A stretch of 37,120 nucleotides of DNA from a virus: the IMG/VR virus record IMGVR_UViG_3300008050_000121, positions 1 to 37,120 of that record. One strand, 5' to 3'. The translations under genes and the position numbers were made by a program. The notes beneath the pieces were generated by a model. The model saw nothing but the letters and a program-made list of their open reading frames with translations. It did no database searches and was not told the origin of the DNA. Below, piece after piece: positions 22,238 through 30,437 of the stretch (within the stretch, counting starts at the first letter, position 1; each line of letters opens with the position of its first letter).

Positions 22238-22428
22238 TGTTTAGAGTCGAAGCAATCGAGAAACGGCAGACAGACACCAACGGCGTAGAAGCTACTGAGG
22301 TGGTGTCTGTTGAAGTGTTCGAAGAGAAAGAAGCGGCCTATGCTGAGGCCGTTGAACTAGCAAAGGACTGTCACAAAGTCAACATCTGGTCCTTGGATGC
22401 AACCATTCAGGAGGTGAAAGGTGAGTGA
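22237..22428 (+). CDS. hypothetical acidic protein, 63 aa
   Basis: ATG at 22237 shares a base with the preceding TGA, with GGGGGTG upstream. The product pairs beta-strands with an Ala/Glu helix (FRVEAIEKRQ, EVVSVEVFEEKEAAYAEAVE, VNIWSLDATIQEV). No family is recognised. The last 8 bases overlap a GTG-started gene. Confidence 0.7.
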   Translation: MFRVEAIEKRQTDTNGVEATEVVSVEVFEEKEAAYAEAVELAKDCHKVNIWSLDATIQEVKGE

Positions 22429-22591
22429 TTATCAAAACGAACTCAAAGCTCTACAGAGGAAACACGGTCGGCATTTTCCAACCTTGGGACAAGCTCTTGC
22501 TTGGGATAAGGAAAACCCATCGCTTGCTGAACTCAAGAGGATCAACAAAGAAAGAGAGGCAAACGATGCCGAAAATAAAACGAAAACGTAA
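22421..22591 (+). CDS. small hypothetical protein, GTG start, 56 aa
   Basis: GTG at 22421 has AGGAGGTGAAAG directly upstream at good spacing. The frame ends with TAA at 22589-22591, overlapping genes on both sides by 8 and 26 bases. The product is a charged helix (SDYQNELKALQRKHGRHFP, LAELKRINKEREANDAENK). Without it the stretch 22429-22565 would be empty, which is unlike this genome. The function is unknown. Confidence 0.7.
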   Translation: MSDYQNELKALQRKHGRHFPTLGQALAWDKENPSLAELKRINKEREANDAENKTKT

Positions 22592-22826
22592 GGGCAAAAA
22601 AATTCTGCCACCAAGTGCCGCCACGCCCGGTGGTGACACAAAAGCCGCAACCCGGCAATCGGTCAAGGACCGAACGCAAACGGTTTCGGTCACCAAGGTA
22701 GTGTTCCATCTTTCCGATGGAAGTGAAATCGAGGAAACCTACCCTACGGTCATCCACTGGTCGGAAGGGAAACGTGGTTTTGAACTCAGTGGTAAAGTTT
22801 ACCCGGACGAGGTGAAACATGGTTAA
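22566..22826 (+). CDS. small basic/beta hypothetical protein, 86 aa
   Basis: The start at 22566 follows AGAGAGG within the previous gene. The product begins MPKIKRKRKGKK, then has a flexible Thr/Ala part and a beta-rich end (SVTKVVFHLSDGSEIEETYP, KRGFELSGKVYPDEV). It shares the MPKI N-terminus with several others. No family is recognised. It overlaps the next gene by 8 bases. Confidence 0.7.
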   Translation: MPKIKRKRKGKKILPPSAATPGGDTKAATRQSVKDRTQTVSVTKVVFHLSDGSEIEETYPTVIHWSEGKRGFELSGKVYPDEVKHG

Positions 22827-23166
22827 GCACGAATTTTCTACGGATACGGTTACCGATATTCGGAACCATTTTGAAGTCCTGAAGCTGAAAGCAGAAGCCG
22901 CTTTTGGCAAGGCCGTTTTGGATAAGGCCGATGTGACACCTACGGATGATCTGGCTCAAGCTGCAAGAGAGGCAGCAATGAATATCAGATGCCTTGAGAA
23001 CATTCTCAACGTGTACTTCGATTCGGCCTACGAACCGGCTGAACCTGAAATGGTTGAGCCTACCAACTGCAACCCCAATGGGCACAATCTTGGGTGCCCT
23101 TGTGTGGACTGTCTTCGTTTCAACGTCGAGGATGAGGTGGAGGATGTGACTTTCACCCGCGAGTAA
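22819..23166 (+). CDS. hypothetical helical protein with Cys cluster, 115 aa
   Basis: Residues about 1-70 are helical (FEVLKLKAEAAFGKAVLDKA, AREAAMNIRCLENILNVYF), then an acidic linker and CNPNGHNLGCPCVDC near residues 84-98, a possible metal site. GACGAGG lies before the ATG inside the preceding gene. No family is recognised. Confidence 0.7.
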   Translation: MVKHEFSTDTVTDIRNHFEVLKLKAEAAFGKAVLDKADVTPTDDLAQAAREAAMNIRCLENILNVYFDSAYEPAEPEMVEPTNCNPNGHNLGCPCVDCLRFNVEDEVEDVTFTRE

Positions 23167-23169
23167 CGA

Positions 23170-23190
23170 GAAGGCCCCATTTGAGCCTTC
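23170..23190 (+). terminator. weak hairpin after the 115-aa gene
   Basis: GAAGGC (23170-23175) pairs with GCCTTC (23185-23190) over a 9-base loop, 3 bases after the gene's stop. A TTTTT run occurs only at 23218-23222, after a second weak GGG/CCC pairing. It may be a partial terminator or an RNA-stability hairpin. Confidence 0.4.
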
Positions 23191-23238
23191 CAAGGATTGA
23201 GGGTGTTCCGACTCCCTTTTTCCTCAGGAGGGCTTAAA

Positions 23239-23511
23239 ATGGACTCTCAGAACCCTTATTTGGAGAACCTAGCTATGGAAGCTACAACAGAATACGAAAT
23301 GCTCTTGATCGATAAGGTCAAGAGCCTGAGAGCGGAAGCTGAACTCTTGCACCAGGAGAAAGCTCAACTTGGTGTAAAAGTCGAAAAGCAACAACAGTTG
23401 CTCAATGAACTCAGACGGGACATTCGGAAAGAGAAAGAATCGGTTGCAAACCTCTTGGAGAGGCTTGCCGAGAAAGACAAAATGCTTGACCTGTTAGGAG
23501 GTGACGAATGA
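23239..23511 (+). CDS. coiled-coil protein, 90 aa
   Basis: The start at 23239 follows AGGAGGGC. After a short N-terminus the product is one long coiled coil (LLIDKVKSLRAEAELLHQEK, QQQLLNELRRDIRKE, LLERLAEKDKMLDLL). It probably oligomerises. Its TGA overlaps the next ATG (ATGA). No function can be assigned. Confidence 0.75.
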   Translation: MDSQNPYLENLAMEATTEYEMLLIDKVKSLRAEAELLHQEKAQLGVKVEKQQQLLNELRRDIRKEKESVANLLERLAEKDKMLDLLGGDE

Positions 23512-23705
23512 GCGACAAACGAGAATTGAATCCTATCGAGGTACTTATCATGAGTGAGGCCATGAAGGTATTGTGTAAATACCTTCCTCATGTCCATAGC
23601 GACGATGTGAGGATTGAGAAAGCGGTTCGCAAGCTTGAAGCCACACTCAATGAATTGGATGAGTTGGATACTACGTTGGGCAAGGAAGCAATGGAAAGAA
23701 ACTAG
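23508..23705 (+). CDS. small helical hypothetical protein, 65 aa
   Basis: The gene is coupled to the coiled-coil gene by a 4-base overlap with GGAGGTG upstream. The product is helical (PIEVLIMSEAMKVLCKYLP, KAVRKLEATLNELDELD). No family is recognised. It may form a complex with the product of the gene before it. Confidence 0.65.
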   Translation: MSDKRELNPIEVLIMSEAMKVLCKYLPHVHSDDVRIEKAVRKLEATLNELDELDTTLGKEAMERN

Positions 23706-23718
23706 AAAGGAGAATGAG

Positions 23719-23874
23719 ATGGACAAGTACGATCTATCTGGTTGGTTACATTACCATGTGAGAGAAACTGGCTGTACCATTTTGGAGTACCCAATACATT
23801 GTAGTATTGCTGTCCTTGGTACACTCTTTTTGGCTTACCTACTCACACTCGAAAGAAAAACCTCTGCCGACTGA
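23719..23874 (+). CDS. small single-pass membrane protein, 51 aa
   Basis: The start at 23719 follows AAAGGAG. A hydrophobic segment at about residues 24-43 (YPIHCSIAVLGTLFLAYLLT) is flanked by a polar N-terminus and a short charged tail (LERKTSAD). The size and last-in-operon position allow roles such as membrane signalling, superinfection exclusion or a holin-like function; a lone segment is not diagnostic. Confidence 0.65.
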   Translation: MDKYDLSGWLHYHVRETGCTILEYPIHCSIAVLGTLFLAYLLTLERKTSAD

Positions 23875-23925
23875 TCGAGCAGCGAACCAATAACAAACTC
23901 AATCAGCCGACAAAGGAAAGGAGAT

Positions 23926-24702
23926 TTAACAATCCCCCTTGGGCACTTGCCCTTGGGGGATTTTTTCGTTGGTGAACTCAGGAATGCCATTTGCTTTGTT
24001 GTCCCTACGCTGTTGCCAGATGGCATAAAATTTATGCTTACGTTCCTCGCTATCTCTGGGGATAGAACCATCAACCATTTGCGTGGATCGACCAAACCAG
24101 TTCTCCCCACAAGTCCCTAGGTGGAGAACTTCAAACGGGGGTCGAAGCTTTCGCTCTTTCGGCCACTTGGCTTGGAAGAATGAGTCGGCACCCCCGGCGT
24201 GGCTCCAGTTGGTTTCATGCCAGGGTGTTGCACCAAGGTGAGAATCATCACCGTGGAAAATTTGTGTGTAACCGGCCCATTCAGCCTGTTGCCGATGTAA
24301 GGGAAAGGTAGACCAAAGAGTTTCGGGGGGTACATTCACCGATCTTAGATGCTCAATGTTTTCCATCATTCGACGCATTGGGGTATAGAGGTGGTCATGG
24401 TTCACCACCCATTGAGGAATGACCTTAGGCCAAAGAATGTCAGCGTCCATTATGCAAATGATTCCACGTCTGCCGAAAATGTCGAGTCCCTCCTCAAGGG
24501 CACGCCATTTGTTGAAGTCGGCACCATCCCGATAAAAGGCATCGGTGATGTGAAGCTGACAATGGTTTTCTAGGGCTATGTTTTGGGTTACCAAATCCCC
24601 CGGCGACGTAACGATCATTGCGTCATCAAAGTGGTGCCGGTTGTATGGGAGGGTGAACTCAAGGAGGTCGCCATAGTCAACACATACTAGAATCATTCTC
24701 AT
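23926..24702 (-). CDS. GT-A-type glycosyltransferase
   Basis: The 258-residue protein begins with a nucleotide-binding-like strand (MRMILVCVDYGDLLEF) and has IICIMDADILW (81-91), whose D-x-D is the metal/nucleotide-sugar site of GT-A enzymes, and a later His/Asp-rich region (HGDDSHLG). It likely transfers a sugar to a virion, surface or DNA acceptor. Its last codons form one arm of the terminator at 23931-23966. It is the last gene of the late leftward operon and of the glycan cassette. Confidence 0.75.
   Translation of the reverse strand: MRMILVCVDYGDLLEFTLPYNRHHFDDAMIVTSPGDLVTQNIALENHCQLHITDAFYRDGADFNKWRALEEGLDIFGRRGIICIMDADILWPKVIPQWVVNHDHLYTPMRRMMENIEHLRSVNVPPETLWSTFPLHRQQAEWAGYTQIFHGDDSHLGATPWHETNWSHAGGADSFFQAKWPKERKLRPPFEVLHLGTCGENWFGRSTQMVDGSIPRDSEERKHKFYAIWQQRRDNKANGIPEFTNEKIPQGQVPKGDC
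23931..23966 (+). terminator. strong terminator for the rightward arm
   Basis: AATCCCCC (23931-23938) pairs with GGGGGATT (23955-23962), with an inner GGGC/GCCC stem (23941-23952) and TTTTTT at 23961-23966. It ends the rightward operon. The same hairpin lies within the 3' end of the converging glycosyltransferase gene; the minus strand lacks a good T-run. Confidence 0.9.
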
Positions 24703-24704
24703 GG

Positions 24705-25805
24705 CTAATACCTTGTGAATAAGTGAAGTGGTCTGTTTTCTCGTTGGCCGTGACCAAGGATTTTATGGTCAGTAAATTTTGTGTGATTCAAAACGTGGTC
24801 AACGAACTCATCAGGTTTACATGGGAGATTCTTTTGGTAAGCACCGAAGGATAGATCGCAAAAAAACACTGGAGTGATAAACGAAATCATCTGGAGAACT
24901 CTAGTCACGTCGTGGGGATTGTCTCGACCTACGTGCATGAGAACACTCAAGGCAAGGACTACATCAAAATGCTCATTGGACTCTACGAGTATCTCTAAAA
25001 ACTCATCGATAGGAAAATCTTTGTATTCGATTGAGGTGTTGGAGTTTTGATATGACCACTTCTCCATTGCCTCAGCCATAGCCAACTCAAAGCGACTTAC
25101 ATCGACGCCCGTTGCTGACCATCCCAAGCTTTGGAATTTTCGGCAGAACCAACCAGAATGACAACCAAGGTCCAGCACTTTACTAGCATCAAAAAGGGGA
25201 AGTTGTTTAACGATCATATCCCAACGTTCGGTACAGGGTTGTGCTGCGGTTCTGTTCCACTTTGAAAAGTCAGGATGTGGAAGCGGTTGGTAAAGTTCAG
25301 GTTTCCCAGGTGGGTAAACACCGAGCTTCAACGTTTCCCACTCTTCGCTCTCATCACGCAAGACCTCGACCTCGATGAACTGAGCTACCCCGGTTTCCTC
25401 AGCAATCATCTGTAGTAGAGCTACCCGCTTGTTACCTTGAGCAACACAAATTTTTCCGACTCGATTGATCCGAACGGTTGGTCGTTCGCCGGTAGTGCAT
25501 TTACTTATTTGGTAACCTTCCTCACGCATGAAACGGTGAGTCCGTTTTGCACATTTGATAAACTGCTCCCACCTCCAAGCTTTACCTTTTTCCGGCGTGC
25601 TGTCTTTGGTGGGTAGTTCATCAAAAACAGAAATCAACATTTCGTGCCAGATTTTATAGATTGCTAAGTCTTTATCGGGGGTGTCTGGATTTTCGTCGAG
25701 TTGTGCAAAGGTCTGCTTGTAATGTTCCCAAGTGAGTTGAGGAAAGAAACGTCGATCACCCTCTTTGTGGCTCCCAGGCCAAAGGTCGTATACGTTGACT
25801 ATCAT
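24705..25805 (-). CDS. ParB-like domain fused to SAM-dependent methyltransferase
   Basis: The 366-residue protein joins two parts. Residues about 100-165 resemble a ParB/Srx core (VRINRVGKICVAQGNKRVAL, with GNKR in place of the GxHR box). Residues about 205-366 are a class I methyltransferase with motif I VLDLGCHSGWF (210-220), acidic end of strand 2 GVDVS (233-237), and VVLALSVLMH later. It may methylate a sugar, a lipid-like carrier or a nucleotide made by the cassette. The ParB-like part could bind a nucleotide or DNA. It overlaps the radical SAM gene by 4 bases. Confidence 0.75.
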   Translation of the reverse strand: MIVNVYDLWPGSHKEGDRRFFPQLTWEHYKQTFAQLDENPDTPDKDLAIYKIWHEMLISVFDELPTKDSTPEKGKAWRWEQFIKCAKRTHRFMREEGYQISKCTTGERPTVRINRVGKICVAQGNKRVALLQMIAEETGVAQFIEVEVLRDESEEWETLKLGVYPPGKPELYQPLPHPDFSKWNRTAAQPCTERWDMIVKQLPLFDASKVLDLGCHSGWFCRKFQSLGWSATGVDVSRFELAMAEAMEKWSYQNSNTSIEYKDFPIDEFLEILVESNEHFDVVLALSVLMHVGRDNPHDVTRVLQMISFITPVFFCDLSFGAYQKNLPCKPDEFVDHVLNHTKFTDHKILGHGQRENRPLHLFTRY

Positions 25806-26737
25806 TTGTTTGCATTCCCCATGTAATCGGTTGTTGAATTTAGAGGTTTCCCAAGTTGCACTAGGTTGGTTACAACTTCAATTTCACGTCCAGGCTTTTT
25901 TGGTTTGAAAATATCTTGATACACTTCACTGGTTTGTTCCTTGTCGTCTATGGCATTTGCAAGCTGACCATGACCACGAAGAGGGACACCACAATCATGG
26001 CAATGTTGTCGGACCTGCCACTTGAACGACTCCATTTTTTGCTGCCACCAACCCTCCGAGATTTGCAGACCTGTATCTCGGACTCTGGTATCGTTTTGGC
26101 GAAGCATAGCTTGGGCACCAGCTATCTCACAAAAGTATCCTCGAAGCTCTCCACGGAAAACACAAACCATCGCTGACCAATTTTGGTTTATGTCACAAAA
26201 GGAAATCAATTCATAGCGGTCCTCTTTTGGTATACCAAGGTCATCCATTGAAACGTAAACAGGGGAATGCCGGGAATCCTCATTAAGTCCGAAGGGGGCA
26301 CATTCCGGCCAATCATGTTTGAACTCATCGAAAGCTTTTTGGTTCAAATGAACGTTTAGGTTACTCACCGCTGGATTGAAGGTTTCCCGCATCGCTCGAC
26401 CTTTGCCCATCGGGTTGTTGCACCATAGGCCCCTCTGCTCCTTGGGAATATACTTTCGCATGATTTCACAGATCGCTTCAAACTGTGGGTGGAGAGCGGG
26501 ATTACCCCCAAAGATTCCCACCACGCCCCAGTAGTCTTTAAGCGTTTGACAACTTGTTTCGAACTGCTCTAGGGTCATCATGCCAGGGTTACCGGTGAGA
26601 TTGCTTCCTTGTGTGCAAGCATAACAAGCTCGATCACATGCCCTAGTCAACCAAATTTGAATTACACCACCCCGAAATTTTCGAGGTCGTCGTTGTCCCG
26701 GTGGGACCATTTTGGATAAACAAGTTTTTTCGTCCAT
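25802..26737 (-). CDS. radical SAM enzyme
   Basis: ATG at 26737 overlaps the preceding TAA (TAATG) with GGGAG upstream, giving 311 residues. CDRACYAC (34-41; Cys34, Cys38, Cys41) is the CX3CX2C cluster motif, and FGGNPALHP (77-85) matches the 'GGEP' SAM-binding motif with Asn for Glu. Cysteines at 181, 192, 203, 246 and 249 suggest an auxiliary cluster (SPASM/twitch-like). Radical SAM enzymes make 5'-deoxyadenosyl radicals for C-H chemistry; among glycosyltransferases it may tailor a sugar, or it may modify a virion protein or base. The substrate is unknown. Confidence 0.85.
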   Translation of the reverse strand: MDEKTCLSKMVPPGQRRPRKFRGGVIQIWLTRACDRACYACTQGSNLTGNPGMMTLEQFETSCQTLKDYWGVVGIFGGNPALHPQFEAICEIMRKYIPKEQRGLWCNNPMGKGRAMRETFNPAVSNLNVHLNQKAFDEFKHDWPECAPFGLNEDSRHSPVYVSMDDLGIPKEDRYELISFCDINQNWSAMVCVFRGELRGYFCEIAGAQAMLRQNDTRVRDTGLQISEGWWQQKMESFKWQVRQHCHDCGVPLRGHGQLANAIDDKEQTSEVYQDIFKPKKPGREIEVVTNLVQLGKPLNSTTDYMGNANK

Positions 26738-27792
26738 TAGTAACACTCCCTTAGGTCTTTGATACGACTAGCAAGTTCTTTACCTTGGACTCGGAAATCG
26801 TAAAGTTCCTTTGCGACATTTGCAAAATACCGTTGACGATCATAATCGTATTCTTCATAGAGGTCTTTTACGATTTCGAGAATCTTCATGTAAGACGTTT
26901 GTGGATGGACTCGTATGAGGTTGTCATCAATACCGGGAAGCACCTCATCGTGGGGTAGGTCTGTAAGCACAAGACAACCACATACGGTGGCTTCTATGAG
27001 TTTCCTGAGTGCATACCCATAAACGCTAGAAGTGCATACAGCGACCTTGTAGTGGTTCAGCATATCAAGGAATCCAGGGGTGTTTGAACCGTCCCGGTGA
27101 TAACCAGGATGTTGCAAAAGGTCGATAGTTGTGCTTGCCCGATTATTCAAGAGGTTGTTTTTGATCAAAGACCTGAGAGGGTAGTGGTGACTCATAGCCC
27201 CAGAAAGAAGAGACTTGTTTTTTCTCAAGACATTAAACTCTGGCACAATGTCTTTATTGATGGAATGGTAAGTCCGAATTAAATGTTGTGGTCGTGTGTA
27301 AGGTGCTAGGTGACTCACAATGTCTTGGTGATAGTAAGTTATCCAAGCATGACAACCAATTTCTTCGGCAGCTTGTCGATGGTACTCAGGATTTTGATGA
27401 CTGTCTTTGAGGATCGTAAGCTTGAAAATATCCTTACGAGTTGCTAGGTGTTCGGTGTTGAGAAACCTTGCATCGGGGTTTCGAAAGTTCCCAGGGCGAA
27501 CGTCCCATTCTCTTTTGTCTTGGACTACTACAACACTCGGATCGATTTGGTTTAGTAAAACCGGAATACGTCGATCACCATAAAGGTCATGACCACATAA
27601 TGTGTAATCGTTGTACTCAAGAGCTTCAGCGATTTGCCACCCTTCGTCAGTCATGTGCCGTTTCATATCTTCAACGGCGAGAAAAATTTTTCTGCCACCA
27701 CATATTTTTTTGTAGTCGGGTTGTGGTAGCTGTTCAATGTCTGGTTTTTTCAACCCACGTATTACGTCTTTGACGTAGTATTTGGTTCGCAC
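26737..27792 (-). CDS. GT-B-type glycosyltransferase (group 1-like)
   Basis: GTG at 27792 has GAGGAG at 8 bases. The 351-residue protein has a GT-B C-terminal half: VAVCTSSVYGYALRKLIEAT, then CGCLVLTDLPHDEVLPG, matching the 'kxxEAxaxGxpvv' donor-binding pattern of group 1 glycosyltransferases. The N-terminal domain is divergent. It overlaps the upstream glycosyltransferase gene by 31 bases and the radical SAM gene by 1 base, so all belong to one unit. Confidence 0.75.
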   Translation of the reverse strand: MRTKYYVKDVIRGLKKPDIEQLPQPDYKKICGGRKIFLAVEDMKRHMTDEGWQIAEALEYNDYTLCGHDLYGDRRIPVLLNQIDPSVVVVQDKREWDVRPGNFRNPDARFLNTEHLATRKDIFKLTILKDSHQNPEYHRQAAEEIGCHAWITYYHQDIVSHLAPYTRPQHLIRTYHSINKDIVPEFNVLRKNKSLLSGAMSHHYPLRSLIKNNLLNNRASTTIDLLQHPGYHRDGSNTPGFLDMLNHYKVAVCTSSVYGYALRKLIEATVCGCLVLTDLPHDEVLPGIDDNLIRVHPQTSYMKILEIVKDLYEEYDYDRQRYFANVAKELYDFRVQGKELASRIKDLRECY

Positions 27793-28703
27793 GTTGTAAT
27801 CTCCTCTAAATGTTTTTCAGCGTTTTCAAGCTTGCCCCCAAGGACACGCTTAGCCCAACGATGGATAGAGTTCAATTTCTCCTTTCGTTTTGAACAACCA
27901 CAATCCTCGACACCGAGAAATTTCTCAATACGTTCGGAAGTAATACCAATCAAGGCTAATGCTCCCTCAATATTGTCTCCTAGATATTTCTCATTCGGTC
28001 TTATTGGTGAATCACTCATGAGTTCTAAAGCATCGAATGCTGCCCCTAAAAATGTATCGGCTGTTGGATGTATCTTGTTTCCCATACTGCTAACCTTGCC
28101 GGTATGCTGAACCAAGCTAGGGTTGTGAACGTACTCAAGCCTGTTTGTCTTTCTCATCACCGTGACTATCGCACCATCCACACTACTATGAGATTTAGTC
28201 TTGCTCATAGGCTTGTCTACGAAAGATTGGTAGGTCATGACGTGCCGTAAGGTTGCATTGTCGAAAACAGTTGCTACCGCACCTTTGCCATTGTTGAGAG
28301 GTGAATTGTACCAACCGGTTTTGCCCTCGATCTTGTTTTCTGGGAAAAGGTAGAGATTCCAATAGCCGTTTGATGGGTAGGTACATGACTCTAAATATCT
28401 CCTTAGGTTTCTATAGGTGATAAAATCGTCTTGGAAAATTGCGTACCGGTCTGCTCTCGGCTGTCTTAGGTAAAGCTCTAGGGCAGTCGCCCACCAGTTG
28501 CCGAAGGTTCTCAACGGGGGAACGTGGATGGTTTTCTCAAGAGTCCCAAGGCTTGAGGTATCCGTAGGTTTCCCATCGATGAAAATACGTGGTCGATGGA
28601 AGCCAGCATTGGCTAGAGAATCAAGAGTTTGTTTGGTGAGTCCCGAATCGATCCGTTCGGGAACCGTTGTTACACCATACGCCCAAGTAGTCATTCGATT
28701 CAC
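27762..28703 (-). CDS. GT-A-type glycosyltransferase with C-terminal Cys motif
   Basis: GTG at 28703 overlaps the preceding stop; an ATG at 28694 is an alternative start. The 313-residue protein starts with a GT-A-like strand (YGVTTVPERIDSGL), has YAIFQDDFITY around residues 85-95 as the likely metal site, and a His-containing C-terminal part of the fold. Residues about 255-290 carry a separate Lys/Arg-rich tail with CGCSKRKEKLN, a motif I recall from unrelated phage proteins. The acceptor is unknown. Confidence 0.7.
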   Translation of the reverse strand: MNRMTTWAYGVTTVPERIDSGLTKQTLDSLANAGFHRPRIFIDGKPTDTSSLGTLEKTIHVPPLRTFGNWWATALELYLRQPRADRYAIFQDDFITYRNLRRYLESCTYPSNGYWNLYLFPENKIEGKTGWYNSPLNNGKGAVATVFDNATLRHVMTYQSFVDKPMSKTKSHSSVDGAIVTVMRKTNRLEYVHNPSLVQHTGKVSSMGNKIHPTADTFLGAAFDALELMSDSPIRPNEKYLGDNIEGALALIGITSERIEKFLGVEDCGCSKRKEKLNSIHRWAKRVLGGKLENAEKHLEEITTCEPNTTSKT

Positions 28704-29308
28704 TCTCTCCCATGAGTTAGGATTTCGCTATAGGGAAGCTCATTAGGCCAACAAAACTCATAGCCTAATCGGTTAGTTGAGGGGAAGAAAACAATCCCGG
28801 CATCTCCACCCTGTTGGTGTCCTATATCTGCAACGTGTTTTGGTTCAATACCCAAACTTTTTAACTGCATGTTGAAGTGTAGACATTCACAACCTACGAT
28901 CAAATCACGATTTTCATTTGTTGTTACTTTGAAAACTGGCTTTTGAAATTGTTGTAGTAGTGTCGCTGAAATTCTGAAACATCCCGCTGGAACTGTCTCA
29001 GCACTATGACTACATCCACCACTACAAACATAGCGAGAGAAAATGAGTTCGTGAGGGTCTGCAAGCATTGCAGTTGTTTGGATGGTTGGAACCATATCAT
29101 GGTCAAGCATCAACAAATGTTTCTTCCCTCTTGGTACATCATCCAAAAGAAATTGATTGATCGTTTGGTTGCGAGCAACATCAACACTAAAACCAACTTG
29201 ACTTCCACGTTTCCAATCGAGTTTTTTACCTGACAACCATCGAGAAAGGAAACTGTTTGGTGCCGTGTTGTGACACATAACATAAACTTGTAGTTCGCTT
29301 AAATTCAT
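28700..29308 (-). CDS. GT-A-type glycosyltransferase
   Basis: ATG at 29308 overlaps the preceding TAA (TAATG); the longer frame has no support. The 202-residue product has VDVARNQTINQFL (about 40-52) and HLLMLDHDMVP (64-74), with a D-H-D metal site, as in short phage glycosyltransferases that read 'aRN' then 'D-x-D'. GDAGIVFF (about 172-179) may close the active site. It is the first enzyme gene after the virion-protein genes in the late operon. Confidence 0.75.
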   Translation of the reverse strand: MNLSELQVYVMCHNTAPNSFLSRWLSGKKLDWKRGSQVGFSVDVARNQTINQFLLDDVPRGKKHLLMLDHDMVPTIQTTAMLADPHELIFSRYVCSGGCSHSAETVPAGCFRISATLLQQFQKPVFKVTTNENRDLIVGCECLHFNMQLKSLGIEPKHVADIGHQQGGDAGIVFFPSTNRLGYEFCWPNELPYSEILTHGRE

Positions 29309-29976
29309 TATGGTCCTGCCGGTTCTGCAAATCCCCAATAAGATACCCAACTACTTGTATAACTGTAGTAACCATACAAATGCCCAGCATGGTCGAATGC
29401 TGCCCAACAAACATCAAGACTTCCAGCAGCATCGATAGGAAGATACACCGTAGTAGCACAATCAGCAATTGCCGTACCCACAAAAGGTATCTTGTGAAAT
29501 ATGGTATTGTCGAGTCCTGAGCCTGTTCCTACTAGGTTGCCGCGACAACCGATCCAACAATCATCAGGATCAATGAGGCCACTACAAGTACCGGTAGGAG
29601 ATTGGACTGGATCAACAAGCCATTCTCCGTGGCGTGTTAATGTGATTGGTCGATAACATTCATCAGTCCCAACATTAGCTTTTCCGATATTGTAAACAGT
29701 CTGGTTTGAGGCAGCACTTGCACTCATAGCCCCAGTAGCTTTATTGATTTGGAAGATTTCACATGAAGCTGTTCCAACTATCACACTAGCACAAGCTGCG
29801 GTTCCAACACCAGCTATCCCACCAGTCGGAATCTTTGCAACGAAAGAATTTGCAAAGGAAGTACTCACCCCTTTCGTTGGACCCGGTTCAGTTTGAGGTT
29901 TATTCCTAGCATCTTTGAGGAGCTTGTTGAGGAGCTTTCGGTCCTCTTCATTCAAGACGTAGATATTTTCAGCCAT
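29308..29976 (-). CDS. putative virion protein (distal tail/fibre), 222 aa
   Basis: ATG at 29976 overlaps the preceding TAA (TAATG). The product begins with a charged helix (MAENIYVLNEEDRKLLNKLL), then a linker, and then a Gly/Ala/Thr/Cys-rich beta domain (GVGTAACASVIVGTASC, GSLDVCWAAFDHAGHLYGYY). Such low-charge beta domains behind an N-terminal helix are typical of small tail-tip, fibre or decoration proteins. At least eight cysteines are present, which is unusual for a virion protein. Confidence 0.65.
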   Translation of the reverse strand: MAENIYVLNEEDRKLLNKLLKDARNKPQTEPGPTKGVSTSFANSFVAKIPTGGIAGVGTAACASVIVGTASCEIFQINKATGAMSASAASNQTVYNIGKANVGTDECYRPITLTRHGEWLVDPVQSPTGTCSGLIDPDDCWIGCRGNLVGTGSGLDNTIFHKIPFVGTAIADCATTVYLPIDAAGSLDVCWAAFDHAGHLYGYYSYTSSWVSYWGFAEPAGP

Positions 29977-30437
29977 TAGTTCGCCATGATGGTGAGGGTG
30001 TAATTTGCAGAACCCTTGACGCATTTGATTTGCAAGAGGTGGGGAGAGGTCACATCGATAGCTCGACCTTCCCCAGGTTTGATTGGGATCGAGTTGATTC
30101 CTTTACACTCTTCACAAAGTGCCACGTAGATAACAGCCGCATCAAAAATCTCTTGCTGCTCTTTTTCAGGAATGACAGATTGACCGATTCCTGTTTTGTT
30201 TTCGATGAAGACACAACCAGCGTTTTCGGTATCGAACCAACCTAGATCGAGGTGCTTCCAGTCCTCACCTATTGTGAGTCCACGCCGTTGGTATGGTTGC
30301 TCTAGGTTATTGAGCTTTCGAGTCGATCTATTGTCAACTGCGAGAGCCTGACCTTGGATCGGTATGTGGTACATCGTGATGTTGGTTGTGATACGGTCGT
30401 AATCGATTGCTTGGAGTTTGCTAGGTTCTTCGCTCAT
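29976..30437 (-). CDS. putative virion protein, 153 aa
   Basis: The gene is coupled by an ATGA overlap to the gene upstream and by TAATG to the gene downstream. The product is beta-rich (NITMYHIPIQGQALAVDN, GEDWKHLDLGWFDTENAGC, AVIYVALCEECKG, NYTLTIMAN). The position after the tail genes suggests a distal-tail or capsid decoration role. No family is recognised. Confidence 0.65.
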   Translation of the reverse strand: MSEEPSKLQAIDYDRITTNITMYHIPIQGQALAVDNRSTRKLNNLEQPYQRRGLTIGEDWKHLDLGWFDTENAGCVFIENKTGIGQSVIPEKEQQEIFDAAVIYVALCEECKGINSIPIKPGEGRAIDVTSPHLLQIKCVKGSANYTLTIMAN

